Shown here: positions 12,201-23,410 of the stretch, piece by piece
How the letters are laid out: every line of letters begins with the position of its first letter
Numbering within the stretch: position 1 is the stretch's first letter
NCBI RefSeq assembly: GCF_021018895.1
Contig: NC_079364.1
Coordinates: 17,010,885-17,074,884, forward strand
Source of the DNA: Seriola aureovittata
Taxonomy: Eukaryota; Chordata; Actinopteri; Carangiformes; Carangidae
Reading direction: 5' to 3'
Length of the DNA: 64,000 nucleotides
Translations under genes and position numbers: made by a program
Notes under the pieces: generated by a model
Databases searched by the model: none
Told to the model about the DNA's origin: nothing
Seen by the model: only the letters and a program-made list of their open reading frames with translations

Positions 12201-13024
12201 GGTAAGGATACACCTGTTTTCTGATCAATCTTTGACAGTGTCACACATTACTATTTGCAGTTTTCTTAATAACAGTTCATTATGTGAGTTATGGAGAATG
12301 GCAAAATCATTTATCAGTGATGCATGTCTTTTCTCAGTGACCAGAGCGCCCTGTCGTCGAGCCGCACACAGCAGATGCATGCGTTCAGCTGGATCCGCAA
12401 TCATTTAGAGGAATACCCAGAGACCTCTCTTCCCAAACAGGAGGTTTATGATGAATACAAGTAGGTCTTTTCTTTTGTTAAACACATGTACAATTTTCTG
12501 TCACTTCCATAACTAACCAATTTCAATCTGAAAATTAACTGTTCCACTGATATCAAATATTTATTTATTTGATTCTTTATCAGTGATGTTTTACTTAACA
12601 GCTACTACTGTACAAGTTTCTTTCTCCTATAAATTACTGCTGGCTAAAGCGTCAGTATAAATAGACGCTGCAGGCATGAGAATCACAGCAGCATGTGCTG
12701 GTAATATTAGAATGGAAAGTCTGAGACAGTCATTGAAATGCTCTGACAGTGTTATGTAACTGCCTTTTTAACTCTACCAGAACAGAAATACAGCGCCCTC
12801 CAGAAATATTGGCGCCTTTATGATAGACAGGTGAAAAGGCTTTAAAGAGACATTATGTGCTTCACTTCAAAAACAATAAAAACATTATATTTTGTGCAAT
12901 GAATCACATTTGTCACAGTTGTTTTCAAATTTTATTACAATGCCCTCTGAAGTATTTCTAATTAAATTAGTTTGTTCCATTCAACAGATGATATCCACCT
13001 ATTATGCATAGATAGACACACACT

Positions 13025-13088
<64 letters not shown>

Positions 13089-16000
13089 GACATATATTTG
13101 AACACCTTGACATCATTCAGACAGCTGTGTGCTCTGAACCAGGGTAAATAAAGCCAAATAAAGCTCAACTGTACCTGATAAGTAAATGGCAAGAAATTGA
13201 TCTTCTAGATGAATAGATGAAGACCAGTGTCAGTTAAGGGCACTTATGGTTTAGTTTGTATGGATCTCATTTTAGAAACGTGTCAAACTGTAAGTCACTA
13301 TTACTACTCTACTGTTGCACTTCCACACAGTATATGTTTAAATGTATAATAATAACATTACATATTACACCTTTAAAAGTGCATTAAGTGAGTTTTTTGC
13401 CACTTGGACGCAGCTCATTAACAATAATTTGCCTATTTACTCAGCCAGCAGTTACAGAGCAACATTATTATTATTCATTTGGAGTCGTGTTTCTTGCCAC
13501 CTTATGAATGTACGCCCAATATTCACTCTCTTTTAGCTCTGTAGCTTCTTCACTTTTGTCACCAGCTAGTTGCTATTTTTGCCTTCAGGTGCGGAACAGG
13601 AAGTGTACAGGGGGTTACTCAAAACAGCTGAAAACAACACTAATGCGAGCAGTGAGACTGAACCAAACGGTAAAGTTGTGGGCTATAACACCAAAACAAC
13701 GAGCTGAAAGATGCTAAAATGCTATGCTGTGCAGAGTGAGGTATTTTTCTGACAGTTCGTCAAGTCATTTAAGCCACTGTTAATATAACAATATTTATTA
13801 CAGCAGCTTTTTATCACCTCACATTCACCAGTGGTGCAAACATTAAAGGTTCAAGAACTAATGATTGAAGGCATAGACTGTGGTTTGGTTGAAAAGTGAC
13901 ATGTATTTTTTGTCCATTTTTAATTACATTTATTCTGTCTGTTATGTGTTTCAGGAGCTTCTGTGACAATCTTAATTACCACCCACTGAGTGCTGCAGAC
14001 TTTGGAAAAATGATGAAAAATGTCTTCCCGAACATGAAGGCGCGTCGACTTGGCATGAGAGGAAAATCAAAATATCCTTTACTGGACTGGATTGTAACAG
14101 TCTGGCCTCTGTCTCTGGTCACAGACCATCTGCTGTTGCAGTTCATAAGCTCTCTAAATATAGATGTGAAATGAAATAAAGTCCCCCTCTGCCTCGGACG
14201 CAGAAGCATAATACAGAGACCTACAGGGAGTCACTGAGCTTGACCTTCATGACTCATTCATTATTTATTTATTAATTTTGTTTTGCTGATGACATCAAAG
14301 TGTTAAACTTGTTTTATTTTTGTGACCTTCAGTCGTTCAGGATAATGAAATTATCATTGTACATGGTGAGATTGCGACCCAGTAATATTATTGGTGGATA
14401 TTTTTGTTTGCAAACTGCTGGTAGTGTCCAAGAAATCAAGGATTTATTCTCATGTACACAGTGTTTCCAGTATAAGCATTGTTTAAAAGAATCTATAAAA
14501 GTACCAGTTCAGTATCAACATATAACACACGTGCAAAATGTCAAAGTTGAGTGTTTGAATCAGCCCAAACACTGGATTATCACAGCATCATGAGAAATTA
14601 TTTATTTAGTTGCCTTTCTATTCTCACCGAATCTCATGGAATAAAAGAGAAGATTTTGAGAATTTGTATCATACTGTATGTTAAAAGGTTTATGCGTCAC
14701 TTTTACCAGTAAAAATTGGAGACTCACTGTAGTTACAAGTAAATGCAAATTTTAAAAGTGTAGTAAACATTACTACCTAGATTTAATAAGGAATTCTGAT
14801 TCACAGTCGCAACAGCTCACGGCATTACATTGCAAAAAACATTGTGTTTGTTTTTACAGCCATTAACTCACATTAATGGTTTGGGGCTGTTGGTGCTGGT
14901 ATTGTCAGTTTCAGTTCACACTTTTCACTACAAGGCCTGTCCTGACGTCATGTTTTTATTTGTTCCTATACATAGTGACTATTTTTGAAGAACCGGTGAC
15001 AAAGCTTTAATCTATAAAAAAGCGTTACTATGTCATGATAGATACATATATGGCATCAGAATTTCGACCAACAGTCAAATCAGACACAGTTTTTCATTAT
15101 TGATTTTTTCCATGGAAAATTGAACTGATAAATGTTACATGAACCAGGCATTCACCATGTTATACTATATATCGATATATCCATATGTTAATTTTGTGGA
15201 AACATGTTTTTTATCTTAACACCAGCTTACATATTGCTATAGCGGACTAAGGAAGAGACCCTTTGTTCACATGCCATCATTACCCACTCTGGATCTCCAT
15301 AAAACAGGGGAAGGAGTAAGGACATTTACATCCTCCTTATTACTATTTCACAATAATCCCTGAATGTCTTTGTATTCTGACTCAATTTTTGTCAATGTCC
15401 TGTCATGCATTGTGTCATATATATATGTACATACATACATAACAATATATATAACAACATATGTAATGTGTATAGCTCCAGTGTGACGTCCTGGAGTCTC
15501 CGGGTCAGCTGAGCAGCATAAAGGAGGAGGTGCGATTTGCGGCCTGTGATCTGGTGTGTGAGTGGGCCCAAAAGGTGCTGAAACGGCAGTTTGACGCTGT
15601 GGAAGATTTGGCTCGTTTCCTAATCGACAGCCATTACATCAGCAACAAGTCTCTGGCAGCGCTCACCATTGTGACCGGCACAGCAGCAGGTAACACATGG
15701 TTTACATTGCCTCATGCTGCATGTGTAATAAAAGAAGTTAGTAAGGACATCTGGTGGCATTTGCCTGTTACTGCACTTAGTGCTTCTGTCTGGTGTCCAT
15801 CGAAGTTGAGGTTAAACCAGATTAATTATGTGATTAAAGCTTATATACACATATCATCAGGGGTGGAAGTATTCACACCTCTACGTTCCTCTACGTCTAC
15901 ATCTAAATCTAATTCCTCCTGTATTGTTTCTCCAGATGTTAAGTCTCCACAGTCGTTGTCAGCATTCATGCCCACTGCTGAGGCTCACTCCTTCCAGCCT

Positions 16001-19000
16001 CACGTGACAACCTTGTCGTCACCTTCTGTCGATGCAAAGCAGCAGCTCCAGAGAAAGATCCAGAGAAAGCAACAACAACAGGAACAGAAGCTGCACTCTC
16101 CTTTACCTGGAGAGGGACAAACCAAGAGGGCAGATGACAGTGGGCCTTGTTGTAGCCCCACCTCTCCATCACCTCAGCCAGCCATAGGCATTGTGGTCGC
16201 TGCTGTCCCGAGCCCCATCACGGTGAGAAAACAGGGGTGTATTCCAGAAAGGGGGTTTAGTGAAAACTCTGAGTTACTTTACCCTGAGGTGAATAACTTT
16301 GTCCCCATCAGGTTACAGCTGAATAAATATATGCTGTTTTTGAAAAATAAATGTGCATTGTCACACATTAATCTTTCTGGCTCCACTGCATTAAAATGAA
16401 GGCTCTGCTTTTTATTTACCCGTTGCCATGGAAAATTCAGGGTTCAGGGTTAGGCTCAGAGATTGCTTTGTAATCGAACAATGCAGTTAATGATGTAAAG
16501 ATGAGTAGAGTCTGACTGGTGCACTGTTTTTAAAATGAAAGCAGCCAATACATAAAATATAATCAAACTAATGCAAATTATGTTTAAATTTGCTAAAACT
16601 ACTGCTAAAACAAACTACTGTGAAAAACAGTAGTAAGTAACAGCTCACAGAGTCAATGTATCATCCATTTATGGTCAACAAAACATAAGCAAAGGTAAAT
16701 AAGACATGCAAACCCATTTGTTTACCACAATTTACATCACTAAGGCAGTTTTCATTTATTTACATATTTAGAAAACACACATTTATGTAGTGTATATAAA
16801 ATCATAGCTTTTACTAATAAGTGAACCTGCTTAGAGAACAAAACACCATACAAGCAAAAAGAAAACGATGTTAAAATTTCAGATTTTTATGTGTGTAAAT
16901 TGGATCCTTACATATTTCTAGTGCCTCTCACATGATGAAGGATGATGTTGCTGGAGGGTCCAGACTGTCCTGAAAATAACACATGGGCTGCCTTGTTGTT
17001 GGCCCTGTAGTGACAGTTTTATAAGCCTGACTTTAGAGGCAAAAACAGCTTTAGTTTCAGGTTTAGTCTCACCGATATATTAATGGCAACACACAGCAAA
17101 CCATAATCTCCTTGTGGGTGTTAAGACTTACATTTAAATAAGACAGAGAATTCAGTTGTTCCACTTTCTGATTGACCTTCGCTCTCTTCAGGTACAGAGA
17201 AGCAGGCAGCTGATGTCCCCCAGTCCAGTGGGAACAATGGAGAGCAAAGTGCTGCCTTTTAACTTTCAAATGGTGACACAGCCAGTTCAGCCGGTGAAAC
17301 AGAGCCCCAAAACCCTGCAAAATATTCTGGCCAGTCCCGTGGGAGAACGCACTGCTCGGCAGCGCTATGCTCAAATCCTACCCAAACCCTCTGCCACCAC
17401 CGCTATCACTTTGCGCTCGCCCTCCACCATGATCATTGCCAACAGCCCTATTAAGACTGTAATGACTACATGTCATGTCAGCCCAGTCAGTTTGGTCAAG
17501 ATGACAGCCATATCTCTGGCACCCAACAGCAGCAATACCACCACATCCCTTACAAACACAACTCTGCGGCCGGCATCTGCAGGTATCAGCAGTTCTGCAA
17601 TCTCAGAAGACATCACCTCCAATCAAACCACAAGGAGTGCCTCCGCAGTCCCCATTCTGACCCCGGTAGCCAGGCCAGGGCAGACTACTGGCATTCATGG
17701 CATCGATGTTGAAATGGAAGTTGAAGCTATACATAAAAGCAGCCAAATGCAAAAACCTAGCAGTCTCAGATTGACTCAAGGAGCAATGGCAAATAGAACC
17801 GGAGGGGCTGTGCAGAGGGCTGCCAGTGTGCCCATACCTCAAACTAAAGGCTTCCTGGCTCTGGAGGAGACGATCTCTAAATGCAATAGAAAGTCCTCCT
17901 CAAGCACTAACACTGCCGCAGCAGTTGAAAGCAGCAATATGAGCGCTAATAATGCAAGCACTTTGCACTTAACTCCCTCCACTCAGAATACCAGCGCTGT
18001 TTCTTTACTGAGCACCAGCAGAGCACCTTCATTTGGGGAAACATCAACAAAGGAAGGTTTCTTGTCCACTAAGAGCCTCAGGAAACGCTCAGGCCTCAGC
18101 CCAGAGCTTTCGCCAGTCAAAAGGGTTTTTATGCCCCAGCAGCCAGTAGGGGGCACTGCTGGTCTTGGATATGGCATCAGAAACACAGTCAGTTATGTCC
18201 CCAGGTCAGGAGCTCCAACTAGACCTGAGAGTGCACCAGCAACCAGGGAGGTGGAAGTGAAAATGAACTCCGTCTTGTCCACTCAAGCCAATGCATTCTG
18301 CACTTCCTCTTTCAGAACCAGTGGCTTTTACTCTGTTGCCAAAACACAGAGCTCAATGCAAAGGAAAAACACTTCCACTGTTATGGAAACTAGCACTTCA
18401 GTCAGTCACGCATTAATACAGCAACAGCAGGGGCACACAATGACTAACATGCCAATCGTACCTTACAGCCCCAGCCTCCAGACACATTCAGGTGATGGTA
18501 GGAGTTCGAACTCAACCACCGGGAGCCTGGAAAGAGCTCAACAACAGACCTACACTCAGTCCAACCCTGCTGCTGAACCCATAGAGTTTTTGAGTCAAGC
18601 TTCATCATCCAGTCACCTCCCCATGCAGATGGATATGGACTACTTTACCTTTGATGATGATGTGACTCAGGACAGCATTGTGGAGGAGCTGGTGCAAATG
18701 GAGGAGCAGATGAAACTAAACAACCTGCAGGAGTTTGGAGACTGTGTCACACTGCAAGGCCAACCGGCTGTGGTGCCAGACAACATACTGTCCACCAATC
18801 AGACCATGACTGCTTTCTATCATGCTGCAAACAACAGCAGCAACTCGATCCAAACTCCAACCCCGACACCCACACCCACACCGACATCAGAGATGATGGG
18901 AGGAGCCCAATGCCTCACCGGAGAGAGCCCCTGCTCACGCATCACCTCCACCACCCCGGTGGACAGCGCACTGGGAAGCAGTCGTCACACCCCAGTTGGT

Positions 19001-20434
19001 ACTCCACACTCCAGCTGCAGCAGCACTGTGCCTCCCAGTCCAGTGGAGTGCAGGAACCCATTTGCATTCACACCCATCAACTCCAGCATCACTGGCTTCC
19101 ATGATGGCAGTACCGTCTCCAGCAGCCCCGTCAAGCCCATGCAGAGGCCGATGGCCACCCACCCAGACAAGACCAGGCTTGAGTGGATGAATAACAGTTA
19201 CAGCAGCAGCAGCAGCGGGAGCTTAAACAAGTCAAACAGTGGAATGGGAATCCTCCCCAGCTATCAAGGCTTGATAGATGACCATTTTCAAAAACCTCAC
19301 GCCTTCGCCGTCCCTCATCCACGGCACCATGACAGCAATTTTGGCCGCTTGACTCCCATCTCGCCTGTGCAGCAGCAGGTAGCTTGCATGTCTAACATGA
19401 CCAAGCAGGAGGGCTTTGCTGTGCCTGCCCCTCTGGATAGCAAAACCAACAATGTACCTGCTACAAATTTTCGATGCCGCAGTGTAAGTCCAGCTGTGCA
19501 TCAAAGGAATTTTAGCGGAAGCGCAGGAAACAGCGCCCTTCCCAATGTACTGCGTTCAGTAGTGTCTCCCTTTAACTCTCCTGTGACGCCTGAGGTGTTG
19601 AACATCTTTGCGAACAGCCAGACAAATCTCGGGGTGACCAGCATGGCTCAGCGGAGCCGTTCTGTGCCGCTCAACATAATGATGCAGACTGAGGTCCCGC
19701 CAACACCGGGCCAACAATGCAACAGCAAGAACATCAGCAGTGTCCTCCTCAGCAAGCTGGACGGGGACCACGATGATGCTTTGCGGGGTCTGGGCATCAA
19801 TAATTTATCCTCCAGCTACACTGCACGTATGAACCTCACCCAGATCCTTGAGTCTGACCCCAGCCTCTCCTGCACTGACAGCCACCTCAGCCTGATGACC
19901 TCTGAGCCCACCAGCACATGCAAGATGCAGAGGCCGGATTACCTCATGGAAAATGCCATTAATGAACAAATGATTCTCTCTGCAAATGACAGCCAAGTAC
20001 AATCAGCCTCTGGAGAGCATCAGCAGGCCCAGTCTATGTTGTTAACTTTGAACCCACAGCAGCAGCAAGAACAGTTACAGCAGCATCAGCAGCTGGATTT
20101 CAGCAGTACTGTCAAAGACCTCCTGACAGATAACAGCCTTGCTGCTGGCAGCCAGCTCATCGAACAGGTGTCGGAGCTGACTACAGGCGGGGCGGACTTC
20201 CCGTGTGAAATCAGAATGACATCAGAGCTCTCCAGTAGCATCAATGACCTTAATGCATTGGACACAAACCTTCTGTTTGACCCCAACCAGCAGCAAGGCC
20301 AATATCAAAATGCTACCCCGGAGGAGTTGGTGAATGATCCACTGTTTCAGCAAATTACCAGCGAGACGGCACATTCAGGTGGACTCGACTGGTTAGAAAG
20401 CAAAGATCATCCCACTGTTGGTTTGATGGGTTGA
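5868..20434 (+). CDS. rfx7: rfx7: regulatory factor X7, winged-helix transcription factor
   Basis: Nine coding exons give a 1447-aa frame: 5868-6028, 8576-8609, 12116-12201, 12338-12460, 13955-14071, 15231-15315, 15482-15689, 15936-16222 and 17192-20434. RFX7 is a nuclear sequence-specific regulator that binds X-box DNA. In order: a 16-Q tract (residues 7-22); [10 protein letters not shown] before the DNA-binding domain; RFX winged helix at about 108-183 ([58 protein letters not shown]); PSLPTL at 189-194, fitting the PxLPxL ankyrin-binding motif known for RFX7; CEWAQKVL helices; then a long disordered S/T/P/Q-rich tail with conserved [19 protein letters not shown], a PTPTPT run and the C-terminus [12 protein letters not shown]. 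Intron 5 appears to be AT-AC. Lengths and exon phases are close to mammalian RFX7. Confidence 0.95.
5886..5933 (+). repeat. CAG/CAA repeat encoding 16 glutamines in rfx7
   Basis: Two CAG, one CAA, eight CAG, one CAA, four CAG. CAA interruptions split the pure CAG stretch. Mammalian RFX7 has a shorter Q/P-rich region here. Confidence 0.97.
6029..8575 (+). other. rfx7 intron 1
   Basis: GT-AG intron of 2.5 kb. It contains a (TTA)n run near 6183-6211, an AGTA-rich stretch resembling inverted-repeat element debris near 6430-6610 and a C-rich G4-type tract at 6620-6651. No further exon was recognised. Confidence 0.75.
6620..6651 (-). other. G-quadruplex-type tract on the minus strand
   Basis: Read on the minus strand it is a series of G runs of 4-5 separated by T or TG (GGGGGTGGGGGTGGGGTG), which fits the four-run G4 rule. 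It is in rfx7 intron 1. Confidence 0.65.
8576..8609 (+). CDS. rfx7: rfx7 coding exon 2
   Basis: Residues 54-65, [13 protein letters not shown] 34-nt exon; the acceptor is TTTTACAG and the donor GTGAGT. Confidence 0.95.
8610..12115 (+). other. rfx7 intron 2
   Basis: GT-AG intron of 3.5 kb. It holds one copy of the TIR-like repeat family (about 9180-9990) and an ATTC run near 10078. The rest is unique-looking AT-rich sequence with no recognised exon. Confidence 0.75.
9180..9990 (-). mobile_element. unclassified interspersed repeat, copy 1
   Basis: Its reverse complement matches 39384-40120 over several blocks, for example around TGCAGGCTGTAAA, the GAAAGAGCAAC region and the block with GAGATCAG/CATGTAAATGA. 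Inside it, CCTAGTATATGGCTGGAC (about 9385) recurs inverted at 9970-9988 as GTCCAGCCATATACTAGG. No intact ORF. It may be a non-autonomous DNA element or two nested pieces. Confidence 0.6.
12116..12201 (+). CDS. rfx7: rfx7 coding exon 3
   Basis: Residues 66-94, [20 protein letters not shown], the conserved RFX7 segment before the DNA-binding domain. The acceptor is TTTTACAG and the donor GTAAGG. Confidence 0.96.
12338..12460 (+). CDS. rfx7: rfx7 coding exon 4
   Basis: Residues 94-135. It starts the winged-helix domain, with [20 protein letters not shown] followed by KQEVYDEY. The acceptor is TTTCTCAG and the donor GTAGGT. Confidence 0.97.
12461..13954 (+). other. rfx7 intron 4
   Basis: GT-AG intron of 1.5 kb. 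It contains a repeat-like block near 12780-12960 (GCGCCCTCCAGAAATATTGG), a (CA)n run at 13015-13086 and a probable interspersed repeat at about 13340-13860. No exon was recognised. Confidence 0.7.
13015..13086. repeat. (CA)n microsatellite
   Basis: About 30 CA units with one CTCT interruption near the start, in rfx7 intron 4. Confidence 0.96.
13955..14071 (+). CDS. rfx7: rfx7 coding exon 5 (ends at an AT-AC donor)
   Basis: Residues 135-174, the core of the winged-helix domain ([20 protein letters not shown], then [11 protein letters not shown]). The acceptor is GTTTCAG. No GT follows the conserved SKY; the exon instead stops at TCAAA before ATATCCTTT, the U12-type donor consensus. Confidence 0.9.
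14072..15230 (+). other. rfx7 intron 5, AT-AC type (probable U12)
   Basis: It begins ATATCCTTT (14072-14080), exactly the U12-class 5' splice consensus. It ends CAGCTTAC (15223-15230), with the U12 branch-like TATCTTAAC at 15212-15220 placing the branch A about 11 nt from the AC end. Removing it rejoins K-Y-C-Y-S-G-L-R-K, the invariant RFX winged-helix end, in frame. No GT-AG alternative preserves this. Confidence 0.88.
15231..15315 (+). CDS. rfx7: rfx7 coding exon 6
   Basis: Residues 174-202. It completes the DNA-binding domain (YCYSGLRKR) and carries PSLPTL, matching the PxLPxL motif by which RFX7 binds RFXANK/ANKRA2 ankyrin repeats. The donor is GTAAGG. Confidence 0.95.
15482..15689 (+). 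CDS. rfx7: rfx7 coding exon 7
   Basis: Residues 203-272, including [20 protein letters not shown] and [19 protein letters not shown], close to mammalian RFX7. The acceptor is AGCTCCAG and the donor GTAACA. Confidence 0.96.
15936..16222 (+). CDS. rfx7: rfx7 coding exon 8
   Basis: Residues 272-367, with [27 protein letters not shown] and [13 protein letters not shown], all RFX7 hallmarks. The acceptor is TTCTCCAG and the donor GTGAGA. Confidence 0.96.
16223..17191 (+). other. rfx7 intron 8
   Basis: GT-AG intron of 0.97 kb, AT-rich. A GTTGCCATGG half-X-box lies at about 16432 but lacks the second half-site. Nothing else was recognised. Confidence 0.75.
17192..20434 (+). CDS. rfx7: rfx7 coding exon 9 (3.2-kb terminal exon)
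   Basis: Residues 368-1447 and TGA. A long disordered activation/regulatory tail. Conserved islands: [12 protein letters not shown] at the start; [38 protein letters not shown] (about 918-935); [79 protein letters not shown]; and the C-terminal [13 protein letters not shown]...ESKDHPTVG. Confidence 0.97.
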   Translation, partial: VQRSRQLMSPSPVGTMESKVLPFNFQMVTQPVQPVKQSPKTLQNILASPVGERTARQRYAQILPKPSATTAITLRSPSTMIIANSPIKTVMTTCHVSPVSLVKMTAISLAPNSSNTTTSLTNTTLRPASAGISSSAISEDITSNQTTRSASAVPILTPVARPGQTTGIHGIDVEMEVEAIHKSSQMQKPSSLRLTQGAMANRTGGAVQRAASVPIPQTKGFLALEETISKCNRKSSSSTNTAAAVESSNMSANNASTLHLTPSTQNTSAVSLLSTSRAPSFGETSTKEGFLSTKSLRKRSGLSPELSPVKRVFMPQQPVGGTAGLGYGIRNTVSYVPRSGAPTRPESAPATREVEVKMNSVLSTQANAFCTSSFRTSGFYSVAKTQSSMQRKNTSTVMETSTSVSHALIQQQQGHTMTNMPIVPYSPSLQTHSGDGRSSNSTTGSLERAQQQTYTQSNPAAEPIEFLSQASSSSHLPMQMDMDYFTFDDDVTQDSIVEELVQMEEQMKLNNLQEFGDCVTLQGQPAVVPDNILSTNQTMTAFYHAANNSSNSIQTPTPTPTPTPTSEMMGGAQCLTGESPCSRITSTTPVDSALGSSRHTPVGTPHSSCSSTVPPSPVECRNPFAFTPINSSITGFHDGSTVSSSPVKPMQRPMATHPDKTRLEWMNNSYSSSSSGSLNKSNSGMGILPSYQGLIDDHFQKPHAFAVPHPRHHDSNFGRLTPISPVQQQVACMSNMTKQEGFAVPAPLDSKTNNVPATNFRCRSVSPAVHQRNFSGSAGNSALPNVLRSVVSPFNSPVTPEVLNIFANSQTNLGVTSMAQRSRSVPLNIMMQTEVPPTPGQQCNSKNISSVLLSKLDGDHDDALRGLGINNLSSSYTARMNLTQILESDPSLSCTDSHLSLMTSEPTSTCKMQRPDYLMENAINEQMILSANDSQVQSASGEHQQAQSMLLTLNPQQQQEQLQQHQQLDFSSTVKDLLTDNSLAAGSQLIEQVSELTTGGADFPCEIRMTSELSSSINDLNALDTNLLFDPNQQQGQYQNATPEELVNDPLFQQITSETAHSGGLDWLESKDHPTVGLMG

Positions 20435-23410
20435 GAATGGAGCTTTTCAAAATTGTGTTGATCTTGTTAGTCTGTGGTTGCTGTTTGTTTTATTTATTTT
20501 CAGGCATTTACACTTTACAATGCAACACTGGACACATTGAGGTTTGTCCAGTTTAAGTGCCAGACTGAACTGCAAAGATGCTGCAACACTCTGATTAAAA
20601 TGCTGGTCATTTCCCATTAATCAGAGACCATCCCCTCACATTGTTTAATTAAGTGCATTTCCAACAGGTAAACACAGGTTACTGTACAAAAGAAAAGAAG
20701 AAACCGAATCCTTAACCTGTCTTATTATATTGTGTTCGAGATTTCACTGAAGTGTCAGTGATTTAAAAAAAAAAAAAAAAAAAACAACAGAGCCACAAAT
20801 TTCTAAAGAAATGTGGAAGTTAATGCGTCTTTTACGACATTTCTTAATATGATTGTATCTAAATCCAAGGCATTATCTAATTAAAGCATAAGGTACAAAT
20901 GACAAAATATATTTGAGACATTTGCGTGCAATTATAGAGTCACTGAAAAAAATGGAATATCACATGCACCAAGTATGAAGTAACTTGCCATCTGTGCGAG
21001 TACAGTCATCTTTGTAGGAGCCTTAGGTGTCGGTCTGGTTTCAGTGCCTGTAGCTGGAGAAGATATTAACAACAAGACATGTTTAAAAGTATATATAGAA
21101 AATCTCATTTAGTGACACAAACACTGAATGTGAACCCATTTAATATAATCTCATGATGAGTTATCACTGATGAGTGATGATATGTTGAAGAGTTTGCTTG
21201 GAGCATATATTAGGACGTGGATGTATTAATAATGAGTGTTGTATCCATTTATCTAATCGTAAACGTAATAGTGGAATATATGAAGAGTATCTGTTAGAAC
21301 TTTGGAAGTGTATCAGAGCCATAAAAGGAGGAGATATGATATGATATAATTGTCAGTTCCAAAGTGATCATAGTTCTGGTTATTAGCATATCCACATTCT
21401 TCAGGCTTTGAAAGACTTGTACATGATGTCAATAATAATGACTGGCCTCTGCTTTATTGCTATAAAACATAGTCTTGTTTAATCATAATTATAAAGCTCT
21501 AATGAATCCCTTTAATTTACATGCAAAATTAGCCTTTGTTAATTGTTTAATCCAAAGATATATTAAGAAATAACAGCCATACACTATATGAAAAAAAATC
21601 AGAAACAGATTCATGTCAAAGAAAAACAAGAGTTATCTTAGTGGTTCTGGCACTAAAAATAGCTTTAATTATGCATCTGTTTACATGCCATTTATACGGA
21701 AGTTGTGTCACACAGAGCATAATGAAGGGTTGTGTGATACCTTTTCATGTTGTAGAGCCACATACAACATGAATCAAACAAGCAGCGAAAGATGTAGGCT
21801 CAGCCACAAGAAAAAACGTTTACCTAAGAATAAAACTAGACTCATGCAATGGGGGGATTCCTGCACTTTTAAAGTATGAATCAATAAAAATTGATTGGAA
21901 GTTACAGGGGAAGGTTTTCATCTCAAAATAAAGTAGATGAAAGTGAAAGGAACGTAATAAACACTTAAACTCATCAAACTGCACTGACAATCTGTAATAC
22001 TTGTTTTTCTTTACAACAATGCACTATGTTTCGTTTGGATGATTTTTTTAGGAGGAATTTTATTTTTTCGCCGCCTGTCCCGAGAAATGAATCAAAATGT
22101 ATAACAGCTACTGATCAAATGTGAAAGTCTTTTACATGTTTTACACTGATGTTGAGCAGTGTGTAAAGAAGGGATGCGACCACTGGTTCAAAGGTGCTTC
22201 GGGGGGTTTTTGGTTTCTGAGCCTCATGTTCTTACCAAAGACTCACCTTTAAATATAACCTGCAATAACATGCACTAAGATCTTGAGTGTCTAATATAAA
22301 TCTCCTGTGTGACATGTTGACAACAGTTATAACAAGCATATTTTGTCATATGAAGGCTAAAATGGAAAATGTTGCATTGGAAAAACATTTGTTTCTAAAA
22401 AAAAAAAATGAGTGCATCAGTACAACATTAAGGATTTCCCCATGTTTTTCTAAACCAAACAGGTACATCAAGTTTTTGTTGAGGCAAAAAAAACACTGTA
22501 ATGTATTCATGAACAGTTTCTCTGTGTGTAGCATCAGGTCCCTGAGTGTACATTGTTGGTCACACTAACTTTATTTGTTGTACAGATCGTTGGTGTGGCC
22601 AGTTGTCCAGCGTGTTTTTGTTTCACGGTTATTTATGTAGTGTGTTGTTTGTACAGAAGGTATAACCTTGCAAACCATATAACCTTGTGTGTTCACAATA
22701 ATCTGATTTGCACTGCTTTGTAGCATATATTTCAAGTGTCATAGCATATTACCATCTATCATATACAGTACTTCTTTTTTCAGCGGATGATTTGTCCAAT
22801 ATATGATGGTGAATAATAAGAAAATTTACCAAAACTCTCAAGATTCAGCTTGCTATGTAAAACCTTTCAGAACTGGATTTTGGCAGAAAATTATCATAGA
22901 AAAGATTTGCACAACTTTTAAAGAAGTAAATGAGACTATGCATGATTATATGCTGTAATATTAAGGTCATGATATCTTGCAAACGCAGTGTACTGAATCT
23001 TTGAGTGTGTTGATAAATTGACAGTTGTTTTATACCGATTACAGAACTTTTAACTTCTGTAAAAGCAGATTGTATCATTGTAATATATAATCTCATTTTG
23101 AGTCTAATTTAATATTGAGTATTCTGACCTTTCAAACCTTTCTTAACTGTGTGTCTGTGAAAACATTTGCATTTATTTTGTTAGCACTGATGTTTGTGTT
23201 TATGAAGACGTTACCCTTCCTCTTGTTATAAGTGGTGTAGAGCTGTAGAACGACCCTCACTGTAGTCCTGTTGCTGCGGTCAGTCTACAGGGGAGTTGTT
23301 TTGTTGGTTTTTTTGCATTTTAGCAAGTGATTTTATAAGAGGAAGTGCTTATTGATACTGATTTTTAAAGACTTTTTTAACACTAATAAACATTTTTAAG
23401 TACATCTGTA
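20435..23410 (+). other. rfx7 3' UTR (predicted extent)
   Basis: AT-rich, no coding exon, with a 20-base poly(A) run at 20765. AATAAA signals occur at 21829, 21883 and 23385; the last, followed by a T-rich stretch, is a plausible distal end. Mammalian RFX7 also has a long 3' UTR. The extent is inferred from signals only. Confidence 0.55.
23385..23390 (+). other. candidate distal poly(A) signal of rfx7
   Basis: AATAAA about 2.95 kb after the stop codon. Confidence 0.5.

Noticed and set aside
13896..14174. 92-codon frame covering rfx7 exon 5 and beyond
   Set aside because: Only 13955-14071 is coding. The rest reads through the AT-AC intron and loses RFX similarity after SKY.
15690..15935. Open frame joining rfx7 exons 7 and 8 (15530-16399)
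   Set aside because: A GTAACA donor and TTCTCCAG acceptor bound a 246-bp intron, and the intervening residues have no RFX7 counterpart.
16432..16445. GTTGCCATGG possible X-box in rfx7 intron 8
   Set aside because: The second half-site is AAAA, not CAAC; it is only half a site.
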